From NCBI RefSeq assembly GCF_900312745.1, contig NZ_OMPD01000003.1:18301-82300 (forward strand): a DNA stretch of 64,000 bases, in the 5' to 3' direction. Under the pieces are notes generated by a model. The model was not told the origin of the DNA, did no database searches, and worked only from the letters and a program-made list of their open reading frames with translations. The DNA comes from Aquimarina sp. AU58. GTDB taxonomy: Bacteria > Bacteroidota > Bacteroidia > Flavobacteriales > Flavobacteriaceae. Within the stretch, counting starts at the first letter, position 1; each line of letters starts with the position of its first letter. The translations under genes and the position numbers were made by a program. Positions 10,355 to 19,411 of the stretch are shown here, one piece after another.

Positions 10355-10831
10355 ATGAATCAAGATACTATAATCAAACAGATAACAACAGATCTTCTAG
10401 AAAGCTTTACCTTCTTTGCAGATTCTAATTATACCGGATATGACCCTTTACATCCGGTTTCTAAGATTGTATTTGCCGCACAGGGAGAGATCACTACGCC
10501 TCCTGATTTAGGTTTTATGGGATATGGAGGCGGATCAGAAGGAGAAGCCTTTAGTGATTGCGGGGTATTAGATCTAGAAGTTTTTTTTCCGTTAAATGAA
10601 GAAGGCGATTATTACCGTGAAGATGATGACGAGTATAAAGAAAAATGTTTTCATAATGCTTGTCAGGCAGTTGTACAGGCACTTACTGTTATTGCCAAAA
10701 GTGACGAATTTCAAAAAATACCTAAAGAAGGTCCTGTCATATTCGTTTTAAACCTGATAGATCAATTTAATAAAGTATTATGTAGAATTCATCCCGATGG
10801 AGAGGTTGAATTACCACCAAAAAAGGAGTAA
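10355..10831 (+). CDS. Uncharacterised small cytoplasmic protein
   Basis: This acidic 158-residue protein has no signal peptide. It contains a Gly-rich turn (LGFMGYGGGSEGEAFSDCG, about 50-68), a run of Asp and Glu (GDYYREDDDEYKEK), two Cys residues near it, and ends PPKKE. It resembles a small conserved soluble protein, but I cannot name a family. It is 6 bp upstream of the following lipoprotein gene, which argues for co-transcription with it. Confidence 0.7.
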   Translation: MNQDTIIKQITTDLLESFTFFADSNYTGYDPLHPVSKIVFAAQGEITTPPDLGFMGYGGGSEGEAFSDCGVLDLEVFFPLNEEGDYYREDDDEYKEKCFHNACQAVVQALTVIAKSDEFQKIPKEGPVIFVLNLIDQFNKVLCRIHPDGEVELPPKKE

Positions 10832-10837
10832 CATACA

Positions 10838-11572
10838 ATGGGAAAAATCAAATTTCTAATCATAATGATAATACTCTTTTCCTGTAATAGTGAAAAGAAG
10901 CAGGTTCTTGAAAAAAAAGATGCTAAAGAAGAGAGTCCTATAAAAAACAAATCATCTCTTGGCATAAATAAAGAGGAAAATACAAAAGACTTTACTAATT
11001 TTATTGCTGACGGTTTTGAAATTGCTGTAGTTCAAAATAAGAAAAAGATAGTATTTGGAGATTTAAATCAGGATGGTTTTCAGGATTTTGTGGCTGTACT
11101 AGTAAATTCGAATACCAATATAGAGGACAATGATCCCGAAGAGGTTAGAATTGCTATATATGAAGGATTAGAAAATGATAGGTATATACAAAAGGCCCTA
11201 AGCGGAAACTTAACTTCTGCATTTATTTATAATGAAAACCCAACACTTAAAATAACATCGCCAATACTAAGTGTTAGTCATCAATCTATGCGACACGATT
11301 ATGAGGTAAAATTTAGATTCGAAAAAAAACACAATGGCTATATGCTTATTGGCTCAGAATTAAATAACTATGGAAATGCTACTCATGATGGAGCGGGAAA
11401 CACCAGCATTAATTTTTTAACAAAAACAAAAATTAAGAAGGTATTTGCATATGATCATGAAAAAGAAAAATTAAAAGAACTGAAACCTGTTGTAACAAAA
11501 ATCGAAGAAGACCTTATATCAATTACTCAAATTAGTGACCTCAACATATATAAAATTATAGGAAGTGAATAA
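10838..11572 (+). CDS. Lipoprotein with a single FG-GAP/VCBS-like calcium loop
   Basis: The 244-residue protein has a lipoprotein signal (IIMIILFSCNS, Cys at 16) followed by a low-complexity Lys/Glu linker. The block FGDLNQDGFQDFVAVL matches the DxNxDGxxD calcium-binding loop typical of FG-GAP/VCBS repeats, but only one copy is visible, so this is not a full beta-propeller. It is likely tethered to the periplasmic or outer face of a membrane. It starts 6 bp after the preceding gene. Function unknown. Confidence 0.7.
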   Translation: MGKIKFLIIMIILFSCNSEKKQVLEKKDAKEESPIKNKSSLGINKEENTKDFTNFIADGFEIAVVQNKKKIVFGDLNQDGFQDFVAVLVNSNTNIEDNDPEEVRIAIYEGLENDRYIQKALSGNLTSAFIYNENPTLKITSPILSVSHQSMRHDYEVKFRFEKKHNGYMLIGSELNNYGNATHDGAGNTSINFLTKTKIKKVFAYDHEKEKLKELKPVVTKIEEDLISITQISDLNIYKIIGSE

Positions 11573-11622
11573 AAGTTAATATCGCATATAAAAATTTCAT
11601 ACTCATCAATACTTTATCAATC

Positions 11623-14490
11623 ATGAAAACAATTAAATTTTTAGTATTCATTCTAGTCATATCAGGAGTTTTGGTTTCCTGTAAAAAGAATACAGTAACA
11701 GAAGAATCATCTCAAGAAATCGTTGAAAATAAGGATTTCAAAGTCGATTTTGAAAAATTTACACTCGATAACGGATTACAGGTGATATTCCATATCGATC
11801 GATCAGATCCTGTTGTTGCTGTTGCCCTAACTGCGCACGTAGGTTCTGCTCGTGAAAAAGAAGGAAGAACCGGTTTTGCACACCTATTCGAACATTTACT
11901 TTTTCTCGAATCAGAAAACTTAGGAAAAGGCGGATTAGATAAAATGAGTGCTCGCATTGGTGGATCCGGAGCAAATGGTTCTACAAGTCAGGATCGTACA
12001 AACTATTACCAGACTGTACCCAAAGATGCACTTGAGAAAATGATTTGGGCAGAAGCTGATAAATTAGGTTTTTTTATCAATACCGTTACCGATCCCGTTC
12101 TGGCCAAAGAAAAGCAGGTGGTTAAAAATGAAAAGCGTCAAAGTATAGACAATCGCCCTTATGGTCATGTTAATTATGTAATCGATAAAAACATGTATCC
12201 TGCAGATCATCCATATAGCTGGCAAGTAATTGGGTCATTAGAAGATTTACAAAATGCAACACTACAGGATGTAAAAGACTTCTACAATCATTGGTATGTT
12301 CCTAATAATGTTACACTTACTATAGCTGGAGATTTTGATTCAGATCAGGCTAAAACCTGGGTGCATAAATATTTTGATGAAATTAAACGCGGAGAAGATA
12401 TCCCTGCATTAGAAAAACGCCCTGTGGTTTTGACAGAAACCAAAAAATTACATTATGAAGATAATTTTGCACGTCTTCCGCAATTAACGATGACCTGGCC
12501 AACCGTACCTGTATATCATCCCGACTCATATGCTTTAGAAGTACTTTCTACCTATTTATCTGAAGGAAAAAAAGCTCCTTTCAATAAAGTATTGGTAGAA
12601 GACAAACAACTTACTCCCGAAATTACCATGTTTAATTTTGGATCAGAATTAACAGGCCAATATCATTTAATTATTCGTGGATTTGAAAAAACAGATTTAA
12701 ATACTATCGACAGTGCTGTTTCTGAAGCTTTTGCAAAGTTTGAGACCGAAGGCATCTCACAAGAAGACCTTGATCGTATTAAAGCAAGTCAGGAAACCGC
12801 ATTTTACAATGGGCTATCTAGTGTACTGGGTAAAGGATTTCAGTTAGCACAATACGAAATTTTTGCAGGAGATCCCGGTTTTATCAATCAGGATGTAAAA
12901 AATATCCTTGCAGTTACTATTGACGATGTAAACAGAGTATATAATCAATACATCAAAGGGAAGCATTATGTTGCTACAAGCTTTGTGCCTATTGGGCAAG
13001 CTAATTTGGCTTTAAAGGATTCTAAGCTTGCAGAAGTAATCGAAGAAAAAATTGTAGAAGGAGCAGAAGAAAATTTTGATGCCAGTATAGTGGCAGATTA
13101 CGAAAAAACACCTTCGAGTTTTGATCGTTCTACAGAACCGCCATATGGAGATACTCCCGAGGTTACAGTACCACAGGTATGGCAAGATCAATTTTCATCA
13201 GGAATTGAAGTATACGGGATACAAAATGATGAAGTTCCTTTGGTACAGTTTAGAATAAACATAAGAGGAGGTTTATTATTAGAAAAACCAGATAAAGTAG
13301 GTGTATCAAACTTATTGGCGCAACTTATGACTAAAGGTACTCAAAACAAAACTACCGAAGAATTAGAAAATGCTATAGAAAGTCTGGGCGCATTTATTAA
13401 TATTTCTGCGAGAGATGAAAGTATCGTGATAAACGGGAGTACCTTATCCAGAAACTACAATAAAATTATGGCATTGGTAGAAGAAATGATTCTTCAGCCA
13501 AGATGGGATCTTAAAGAGTTTGAGTTAATCAAACAGAGCGTTATTAGCCAGATTCAACAAGAAAAAGCAAGTCCCAGAAGTATTGCCAATAACGAATATG
13601 CTAAACTAAGCTACGGAAAAGATCATATTCTTTCTCATAATAATTTAGGCACAGAAACTTCTGTATCTACTATTACAATAGAAGATCTTAAACATTATTA
13701 TAACACTAATATAGTTCCTAATGTTACCAAAATTCATGTGGTAGGTGATATTACAAAAACTATGACAAAAACATCTCTGGCAAACCTCAATACCAAATGG
13801 CAGCACAAAGAGGTTAAATTTCCGGATTTAGACGCACCTAAAGCTCCGCAGCAATCCAAAGTATATTTTTATGATGTACCCGATGCTAAACAATCTCAAT
13901 TGCGATTTGGATATCCCGCATTAGCGGCAACAGATCCAGATTACTATCCGGTGCAGGTTATGAATTATCGTCTGGGTGGCGGTGGTTTTGCATCACAACT
14001 CACACAACAATTACGAGAAGGTAAAGGATATACCTATGGTATACGCTCTGGGTTTTCGGGAAGCACTATCCCGGGAATGTTTACTATATCTAGTGGCGTA
14101 AGATCTAATGTTACCTATGAATCTGCAGATTTGATCAAGGAAATCCTGAATAACTACGGAAAAAACTATACTCAAGAGGATTTAGACATCACCAAAAGTT
14201 CTTTAATAAAAAGTAATGCAAGAGCTTTTGAAACCTTTAATTCTAAATTGAATATGCTAACTAATATGAGTACATTTCAATACCCAAAAGATTATGTTAC
14301 GCAAAGAGAGACAATTGTAAATAATATGACCGTAGATGAGATCAAAAAACTAACGGGTACATATCTAGATCCTAATAAAATGATTTATCTTGTGGTAGGT
14401 GATGCAAAAACACAGCTCAAAAAACTAGAGCAGTTAGGTTTTGGTACTCCTGTTTTATTGAATGAAGAAAATACCGTAGTTAAGGATTAA
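11623..14490 (+). CDS. M16-family zinc metallopeptidase, two-domain, lipoprotein
   Basis: The 955-residue protein has a lipobox (VLVSC, Cys20) and the inverted zinc motif HLFEH (H87, E90, H91) of the M16 pitrilysin family, with a downstream acidic ligand expected in the KEKQVVKNEKRQ region. The length fits a fused protein with an active N-terminal half and a C-terminal half; the second half (from about 530) has the M16 fold pattern, including GGGGFASQLTQQLREGKGYTYG reading, but no HxxEH. Such proteins degrade or process peptides in the periplasm. It is a separate transcription unit, with a 50-bp gap before and two hairpins after it. Confidence 0.92.
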   Translation: MKTIKFLVFILVISGVLVSCKKNTVTEESSQEIVENKDFKVDFEKFTLDNGLQVIFHIDRSDPVVAVALTAHVGSAREKEGRTGFAHLFEHLLFLESENLGKGGLDKMSARIGGSGANGSTSQDRTNYYQTVPKDALEKMIWAEADKLGFFINTVTDPVLAKEKQVVKNEKRQSIDNRPYGHVNYVIDKNMYPADHPYSWQVIGSLEDLQNATLQDVKDFYNHWYVPNNVTLTIAGDFDSDQAKTWVHKYFDEIKRGEDIPALEKRPVVLTETKKLHYEDNFARLPQLTMTWPTVPVYHPDSYALEVLSTYLSEGKKAPFNKVLVEDKQLTPEITMFNFGSELTGQYHLIIRGFEKTDLNTIDSAVSEAFAKFETEGISQEDLDRIKASQETAFYNGLSSVLGKGFQLAQYEIFAGDPGFINQDVKNILAVTIDDVNRVYNQYIKGKHYVATSFVPIGQANLALKDSKLAEVIEEKIVEGAEENFDASIVADYEKTPSSFDRSTEPPYGDTPEVTVPQVWQDQFSSGIEVYGIQNDEVPLVQFRINIRGGLLLEKPDKVGVSNLLAQLMTKGTQNKTTEELENAIESLGAFINISARDESIVINGSTLSRNYNKIMALVEEMILQPRWDLKEFELIKQSVISQIQQEKASPRSIANNEYAKLSYGKDHILSHNNLGTETSVSTITIEDLKHYYNTNIVPNVTKIHVVGDITKTMTKTSLANLNTKWQHKEVKFPDLDAPKAPQQSKVYFYDVPDAKQSQLRFGYPALAATDPDYYPVQVMNYRLGGGGFASQLTQQLREGKGYTYGIRSGFSGSTIPGMFTISSGVRSNVTYESADLIKEILNNYGKNYTQEDLDITKSSLIKSNARAFETFNSKLNMLTNMSTFQYPKDYVTQRETIVNNMTVDEIKKLTGTYLDPNKMIYLVVGDAKTQLKKLEQLGFGTPVLLNEENTVVKD

Positions 14491-14573
14491 AGTTTCTGAT
14501 TTATTGTTATAGAAACTTCTTAAAATAGTGAACACAGGTTTATTCTGAACTTATTTCAGAATAAACCTGTGTT
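14490..14573 (+). terminator. Two tandem hairpins after the M16 peptidase gene
   Basis: The first hairpin pairs 14490-14497 with 14511-14518 (AAGTTTCT). The second is much stronger: 14531-14549 with 14555-14573, a perfect 19-bp stem with a 5-nt loop. Neither has a long U-run, so the second may act through its stem alone or serve as an mRNA 3'-end stabiliser. Confidence 0.65.
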
Positions 14574-14990
14574 GTATTCATTGTATTGATATAAATAATG
14601 GAAATCTATATTTTACCTGTTGTCATCAATCCATAGCCTATTATCGTATAGCGATTAAAAGTCACTGTTTGTAAAACGATTTTTTAACATACATCCAGAG
14701 TCTTTGAAAATATAATTAACTAAATTTTATCAGTATCCATCAGGGAAACACATCTAATTAACTAAGAAGTGGTTTAAACAACAATCGACAAGGTTAGAAA
14801 CAAATTTAGTGTAAATCCTAATCTTTAACTTGTGTAAATCATGTTCCTTAACGAACACATTGCCTAGTAAATTTCACTGGATACAGGGTAACATGATTCT
14901 AAAATTGCATCATACTTTTGTACAACAAAAACACATTAAAACAAATTCGAAACTGTTTAAATACGTGTTATTAATCAAAAAAAACAAAAA
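14574..14990. other. Non-coding gap, AT-rich, with one promoter-like box
   Basis: Over 400 bp hold no credible reading frame. The only signal I can support is TACTTTTG at 14913-14920, a perfect match to the Bacteroidota -7 consensus TAnnTTTG, 70 bp ahead of the next ATG. No clear -33 TTTG is at the expected distance. Confidence 0.5.
14913..14920 (+). promoter_or_regulatory. Candidate -7 box for the small secreted protein gene
   Basis: TACTTTTG fits TAnnTTTG. Transcription from it would give a 5' leader of about 63 nt before the ATG at 14991. The weak upstream element lowers confidence. Confidence 0.4.
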
Positions 14991-15407
14991 ATGAAGACCA
15001 TAAAGATGCTTTTAAGTTGTCTGTTGATACTAATCAGCACAGTAACAATTGCCCAGGAAAAACAAGGAAAAGAAGAAAATGAATCAGAGATGGAAGTTAC
15101 TGACTTTTATTTTGTGAATAGTGAAGATGAAAGAATTGAAGATGCAACTATATCAGATAAATTTGTATATCTAGTAATCGAAACTAAAAATGGAATAGGA
15201 GAAGAAGTTAATATAGAAATGGATGATCAGGAGGATGAGTTTATCTATGAGAATAAATATTTAACGATTCATGATAAGATTACCTTTGTAATTAAAAAAG
15301 ATCGTCAGCGTACCAGACTAGAAATTTATGATCCTTCTAATGAAAAACATCAAAAACTAAAAGAAGAAGCGCTGGAGAGACAAAATAAGACAATTTCTCC
15401 TGAATAA
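14991..15407 (+). CDS. Small secreted acidic protein, unknown
   Basis: The 138-residue protein has a standard signal peptide cut near ISTVTIAQ. The mature part is acidic and begins with a Glu-rich linker, followed by a beta-rich stretch (YLVIETKNGIGEEVNIEMDD) and a charged helical tail. It may adopt an Ig-like fold, but no family is recognised. It stands alone between long non-coding stretches, with its own promoter-like box upstream. Confidence 0.7.
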   Translation: MKTIKMLLSCLLILISTVTIAQEKQGKEENESEMEVTDFYFVNSEDERIEDATISDKFVYLVIETKNGIGEEVNIEMDDQEDEFIYENKYLTIHDKITFVIKKDRQRTRLEIYDPSNEKHQKLKEEALERQNKTISPE

Positions 15408-15600
15408 TATATTTTGGATAAAATTGTTCAACGTTTTATTACCCATAATCCAATGACAGCAAACCAAATTAAAATTAACGTGATCTAAATGGTTTTATTT
15501 TTTTATTATTAGAGAATCGTATCATACAATTGCAACTATCTCCTACTGTTTCTTATAAAAGAAAGAACACCCTATTTTACCATGTATTTAACTTAATCTT

Positions 15601-16764
15601 ATGAAAGTACTTACGTTGAGCATTACATTACTTCTCTTTATCACTTCAATATGGAGTCAGTCTCATACAAAATCTAATTCCTATACTTCAAAAAAAGCGA
15701 TTTCGAAACCTACATATATAAAATTTAGTGATCCCACGTTAGAAGATGCCATTCGAGAATCGATTTCAAAACCAACAGGTAAACTTACCATAGAAGACGT
15801 TAGTTCTATTTACAGGTTAAACATTGAAGATCAATACATCACCAATTTTAGAGGTATTAAACATCTTAAAAATTTAATAGAACTGAAGTTGTATGGAGCA
15901 ACTATTGATAACTTTTCTGGGCTTTCAAAATTAACCTCTTTAAAAGTGTTAAATCTGGCAAATACGAATATCAAAGATATCCGTATTTTATCAAAATTCA
16001 TACACCTGGAAAGACTATATCTTCAATCCAATCTGATCACAGATATTAGTCCACTAAAAGGGTTAACTAAATTAAAAAGATTGCAACTTTCCGAAAATAA
16101 CATCATCGATATTTCACCACTTGCACAGCTTTCAGAACTTACTTTCTTAAGTATTGCGTATAACCCGATTAAGGAAGTTACTGCACTAGTAAAACTGAAC
16201 AAGCTCGCAAAACTTAATCTCTCATCTACTGAAGTATCCTCATTACTACCACTAAGCAACCTTATGAAATTGCAAACATTAGATATTAATGATCTACAGA
16301 TAGAAGATATCAGCCCTATAAAAAACCTCAAACAACTTCATGAATTGCGAATGTTTAGTAATAATAAAGTCACGAACATCTATTCTTTAAGTGCACTCAC
16401 AAACTTAAAAAAACTGGCCATTCAATATTGTAATATCACAGATATCACTCCTTTATCCGGGCTAACTAATCTAGAAAAACTAACTATGGGAAGCAATAAC
16501 ATAAGTGATATTACCGCCCTACAATACCTCATAAATTTAGAAGAATTAGAAATATCCAAAAACAAAATTAGTGATATCACTCCCTTAGCAAAACTTCAAA
16601 AATTAGAAAGATTGTTCGCCACTACAAATAAGATTAAAGATATCAGCCCTCTTTTACAAATGGAAAATTTATCCGAAGCATATATGATCATAAATCTAGT
16701 TTCTCCTGATGACAAGATTCTTGAACAATTGAGAGACAAAATGGATATTACAATTACAATGTAA
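15601..16764 (+). CDS. Secreted leucine-rich-repeat protein (internalin-type), copy 1
   Basis: The 387-residue protein has a signal peptide (LSITLLLFITSIWSQ) and then an N-terminal cap with the pattern FSDPTLEDAIRESISKPTG. About twelve 22-residue repeats follow, of the form LxxLxxLxLxxNxIxDISPL, the signature of internalin/LRR_4-type repeats. The C-terminus stops without a membrane anchor, a sorting signal or a Type IX domain, so it is probably periplasmic or secreted. Such curved solenoids bind proteins or glycans; the ligand is unknown. A paralogue follows 45 bp downstream on the same strand, so this looks like tandem duplication with divergence. Confidence 0.85.
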   Translation: MKVLTLSITLLLFITSIWSQSHTKSNSYTSKKAISKPTYIKFSDPTLEDAIRESISKPTGKLTIEDVSSIYRLNIEDQYITNFRGIKHLKNLIELKLYGATIDNFSGLSKLTSLKVLNLANTNIKDIRILSKFIHLERLYLQSNLITDISPLKGLTKLKRLQLSENNIIDISPLAQLSELTFLSIAYNPIKEVTALVKLNKLAKLNLSSTEVSSLLPLSNLMKLQTLDINDLQIEDISPIKNLKQLHELRMFSNNKVTNIYSLSALTNLKKLAIQYCNITDITPLSGLTNLEKLTMGSNNISDITALQYLINLEELEISKNKISDITPLAKLQKLERLFATTNKIKDISPLLQMENLSEAYMIINLVSPDDKILEQLRDKMDITITM

Positions 16765-16809
16765 ATCCTATAGCCTACTTTTTTAAAACGCTAAGAACTA
16801 AAATATTGA

Positions 16810-18051
16810 ATGACACCATACGCTACACTTTTAATTGCATTTTTTTCATTACAACTACTTGTTGCCCAATCTGAAATTCAGTTTAATGACGTAAATCTTG
16901 AACATTATATTCGAAAATCTATAGATAAATCAACTGGTCCAATTACCACAGAAGATGTAAAAGACATCAAATCGCTATACATTTATACAGGACGTATTAC
17001 CTCTTTGCAAGGCATAGAATATCTCGTTAATCTAGAAGTACTCGTTTTACAAGGGTTAGCAATAACAGATATTACTCCACTCGCAACACTCACTGACCTA
17101 GAGTTTCTAGAACTACCTAGAAATAAAATCACTGACCTCTCTCCATTAGCCAATCTTACAAATCTTTTAACATTAAGATTAGCAGAGAATCAAATCGAAG
17201 ATATCACTCCATTAAGAAAACTTACCAAATTAAGAAGATTAAACTTACTCAAAAATCCTATAAAAAATATTGCCCCCTTAGCACACTTAAGTAAAATTTC
17301 ATGGTTGAATCTATCGAATACAGAATTAAAAGATATTACACCATTGCAAAAATTAAAACGACTGTATGTATTATTACTTAGTGGTAATGAAATTGAAGAT
17401 CTAACTCCTATTTCTTCTCTTTTGCATTTGGAACAACTTGATCTAAATGACAATGAAATTAAGGATCTTAATCCTATAGCGCGTCTTACTAATATACAGG
17501 CACTAAATCTTTCTAATAATCAAATCAAAGATATCCGTTCATTAAAAGCAATGAAGGATTTAATAAATCTTAAAGCTGAAGAAAATCATATATTAGATAT
17601 TTCGGTATTACATACATTAACAAACATACAGTACCTATATCTATCAAAAAATAACATACAAGATATTAGCGTTTTATCAAACCTAAAGGCACTTAAAAAT
17701 ATAGAAATTGCGACGAATAAGATTAGTGATATGTCACCGCTTTCGAAACTAAAATTCTTAAAAGAACTAAACTTATCTTTTAATTTGATTACGAAAATTA
17801 AAGTTTCTTCAAACCTCAAAAAACTTGGTTCTTTATCATTAGAAGGAAATGAAATCGCCAGAATAAAACCTATTACCAAATTATCATCACTTACTTATCT
17901 AATACTATCCAATAATAAAATAAAACGATATTCAAGTTTAGCAAAACTTCCAAGAATTCAATATATCGATCTAGAAAACAATCGTATTAAAAATCACTAT
18001 CAAAAAAATGCGTTTAAAAGATCCTGTACCTTAAAATTGAAAGGAAACTAA
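16810..18051 (+). CDS. Secreted leucine-rich-repeat protein (internalin-type), copy 2
   Basis: The 413-residue protein is a paralogue of the preceding gene: same signal-peptide layout (ending near LLVAQ), the same cap pattern (FNDVNLEHYIRKSIDKSTG), then about fourteen 22-residue repeats (LTNLLTLRLAENQIEDITPL type). It ends in a short basic tail (KNAFKRSCTLKLKGN) with no anchor. The two copies differ at most variable repeat positions, suggesting they recognise different partners. Its native terminator appears to be the hairpin at 19255, from which it is now separated by an inserted IS630 element. Confidence 0.85.
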   Translation: MTPYATLLIAFFSLQLLVAQSEIQFNDVNLEHYIRKSIDKSTGPITTEDVKDIKSLYIYTGRITSLQGIEYLVNLEVLVLQGLAITDITPLATLTDLEFLELPRNKITDLSPLANLTNLLTLRLAENQIEDITPLRKLTKLRRLNLLKNPIKNIAPLAHLSKISWLNLSNTELKDITPLQKLKRLYVLLLSGNEIEDLTPISSLLHLEQLDLNDNEIKDLNPIARLTNIQALNLSNNQIKDIRSLKAMKDLINLKAEENHILDISVLHTLTNIQYLYLSKNNIQDISVLSNLKALKNIEIATNKISDMSPLSKLKFLKELNLSFNLITKIKVSSNLKKLGSLSLEGNEIARIKPITKLSSLTYLILSNNKIKRYSSLAKLPRIQYIDLENNRIKNHYQKNAFKRSCTLKLKGN

Positions 18052-18102
18052 TCAAGCAGAGACTCTATAACCAATGTAACCCCTTTCTTGAATATGTGAT
18101 TA

Positions 18103-18114
18103 TAATACCATTTC
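18103..18114 (+). repeat. IS630 left terminal inverted repeat plus TA target
   Basis: TAATACCATTTC; the first two bases are the likely TA target copy. It matches the right end in inverted orientation over all 12 bases. Confidence 0.75.
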
Positions 18115-19228
18115 TTTTTTGAATTTTCTCAAATAAGTTGTATTTTTAGGTATGGCCAAACATATCAGTCTAACGGTTAGTGAAAGTATTAAAGAGCTGA
18201 AGGCTTCCCTAGCCAAACAGCCTACCATTTTAAAGCGTAGCCGTATAAAAGCTCTATTATTAATTAAAGAAGGAAAAGTTGTCTATACCCGTGACATTTC
18301 TAAGAAGTTGAAATATGATCGTAGAACGGTCTATAACTGGATTAAGACCTATGAATCTCAAGGGTTGGTTGGATTGATCAAAGTTGCTAGTGGAGGCAAT
18401 AACACTCCAGTGCTATCCTCTGAGATTAAGCATGGTATTAAGGAAAAACTTTCTCAACCCGATACCAACATTACCAGCTATGTTGAATTATTGGATTGGG
18501 TAAGGTCTACTTATGGAGAAGAGGTAAAATACAAGACTCTTTACACTCATTGCCGTAATCATCTGAAAAGCCGGCTAAAAGTTGCCAGAAAATCACATCA
18601 CAAAAAAGATCCACAGGCTATTGAAGCCTTTAAAAAAACTACCCAATACGCTCGATGAAATTAGAACCAGTCTTGATAAAAATAAATACACTAGTGTGAA
18701 CCTTTATTTTTAGGACGAATCCCGTTTTGGACTAATGACCAAACAAAAACGTGTGTTAATATCTAAAGGTATTCAACCTGTATGCAACTATCAACACAGT
18801 TATAAGTGGCTTTGGTTATGGGGATGTTTTTCTCCAATAACAGGAGATACATTTTATAGGGAAACTCCTTTGGTATCAAATGATATTTTCGAAAAATTCC
18901 TTGAAGATTTTTCTAAACAAAACCCCAAAGAACTTAAAATAATAATCATGGATAATGCAGGGTTCCATGCTTGTCAGAATATTCAAATCCCTGAAAATGT
19001 AAAGCTGATAAGAATACCACCATATACGCCTGAGCTTAACCCTGCTGAAAAGGTATGTCAATGGGTGAAAGATAGAACAGCAATGAAAATGTTCACTTCA
19101 ACTCGACAATTACAACAAAAGATAACCCAATTAGTACATCAGCTTAAACCTGAACTAATAAAATCAATTACTGCATACGATATCTATACAAAATTATTTT
19201 ATGAGAAATTTTAAATCCGAAATGGTAT
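18105..19228 (+). mobile_element. IS630-family insertion sequence, inactivated
   Basis: An element of about 1,124 bp bounded by matching ends: TAATACCATTTC at 18103-18114 and its complement GAAATGGTATTA at 19219-19230. Counting the outer TA as the duplicated target (IS630 elements insert at TA) puts the element at 18105-19228. It carries one IS630-type DDE transposase gene, now broken in two places. It lies in the 3' flank of the second LRR gene and has no passenger genes. Confidence 0.85.
18152..19214 (+). pseudogene. IS630 transposase, broken by a frameshift and a nonsense codon
   Basis: The first part (18152-18658) encodes the N-terminal helix-turn-helix (KKLKYDRRTVYNWIKTYESQ) and linker. 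The second part (from about 18640 in the other frame) encodes the DDE catalytic core: DESRFG (first Asp), IMDNAGFH (second Asp) and PELNPAEKV (Glu). Two lesions separate them. A run of seven A at 18632-18638 puts the downstream frame +1 out, restored by removing one A. In that frame a TAG at 18711-18713 sits exactly where relatives would have a Gln before DESRFG. The catalytic residues themselves are intact, so inactivation looks recent. Confidence 0.85.
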
Positions 19229-19230
19229 TA
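19219..19230 (-). repeat. IS630 right terminal inverted repeat plus TA target
   Basis: GAAATGGTATTA, the exact complement of the left end. The transposase frame stops 5 bp before it. Confidence 0.75.
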
Positions 19231-19254
19231 GCCAAAAAACAAAAGAATCAATTT

Positions 19255-19285
19255 AAAAAAGACTACCCTTATGGCAGTCTTTTTT
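19255..19285 (+). terminator. Terminator, probably native to the LRR gene pair
   Basis: AAAAAAGACT pairs with AGTCTTTTTT, with an inner CC/GG pair; the 3' arm is itself the U-run. It lies just outside the right end of the IS, so the LRR transcript once ended here. Confidence 0.7.
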
Positions 19286-19343
19286 GTTTTAATCGTTTTT
19301 CTTAAATTTTTATCTCCTAAAAAGCATTATTTTTTCTGTGATA

Positions 19344-19378
19344 ATAAAAAAACCATCCCTAGTTAACAGGATGGTTTT
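19344..19378 (-). terminator. Terminator for the M57-like protease gene
   Basis: Arms 19349-19358 and 19369-19378 (AAAACCATCC) form a perfect 10-bp stem; read on the minus strand it is followed by a run of T (the A-run at 19344-19352). Confidence 0.8.
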
Positions 19379-19381
19379 ATA

Positions 19382-19400
19382 AAAAGTTCAAAGCTTTCTA
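19382..19400 (+). repeat. 19-bp inverted repeat, left copy (3' side of protease gene)
   Basis: AAAAGTTCAAAGCTTTCTA; its exact complement occurs at 20342-20360. The pair frames the M57-like protease gene. The inner part holds the palindrome AAAGCTTT. Confidence 0.85.
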
Positions 19401-19411
19401 ATACCTTATTC

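Noticed and set aside
15750..18050. DNA-level tandem repeats or CRISPR-like array in the LRR genes
   Set aside because: The periodicity is at protein level (22 residues, 66 bp); DNA units are too diverged and there are no unique spacers between constant repeats.
18152..19214. Programmed frameshifting to produce one IS630 transposase from two frames
   Set aside because: The shift needed is +1, not the usual -1, the A-run is not in register as a slippery heptamer, and a TAG stop still interrupts the second frame right before the first catalytic Asp.
18735..19214. Second transposase part as a separate gene starting at the ATG at 18735
   Set aside because: The conserved DESRFG with the first catalytic Asp lies upstream of this ATG in the same frame, so the ATG is an internal Met.
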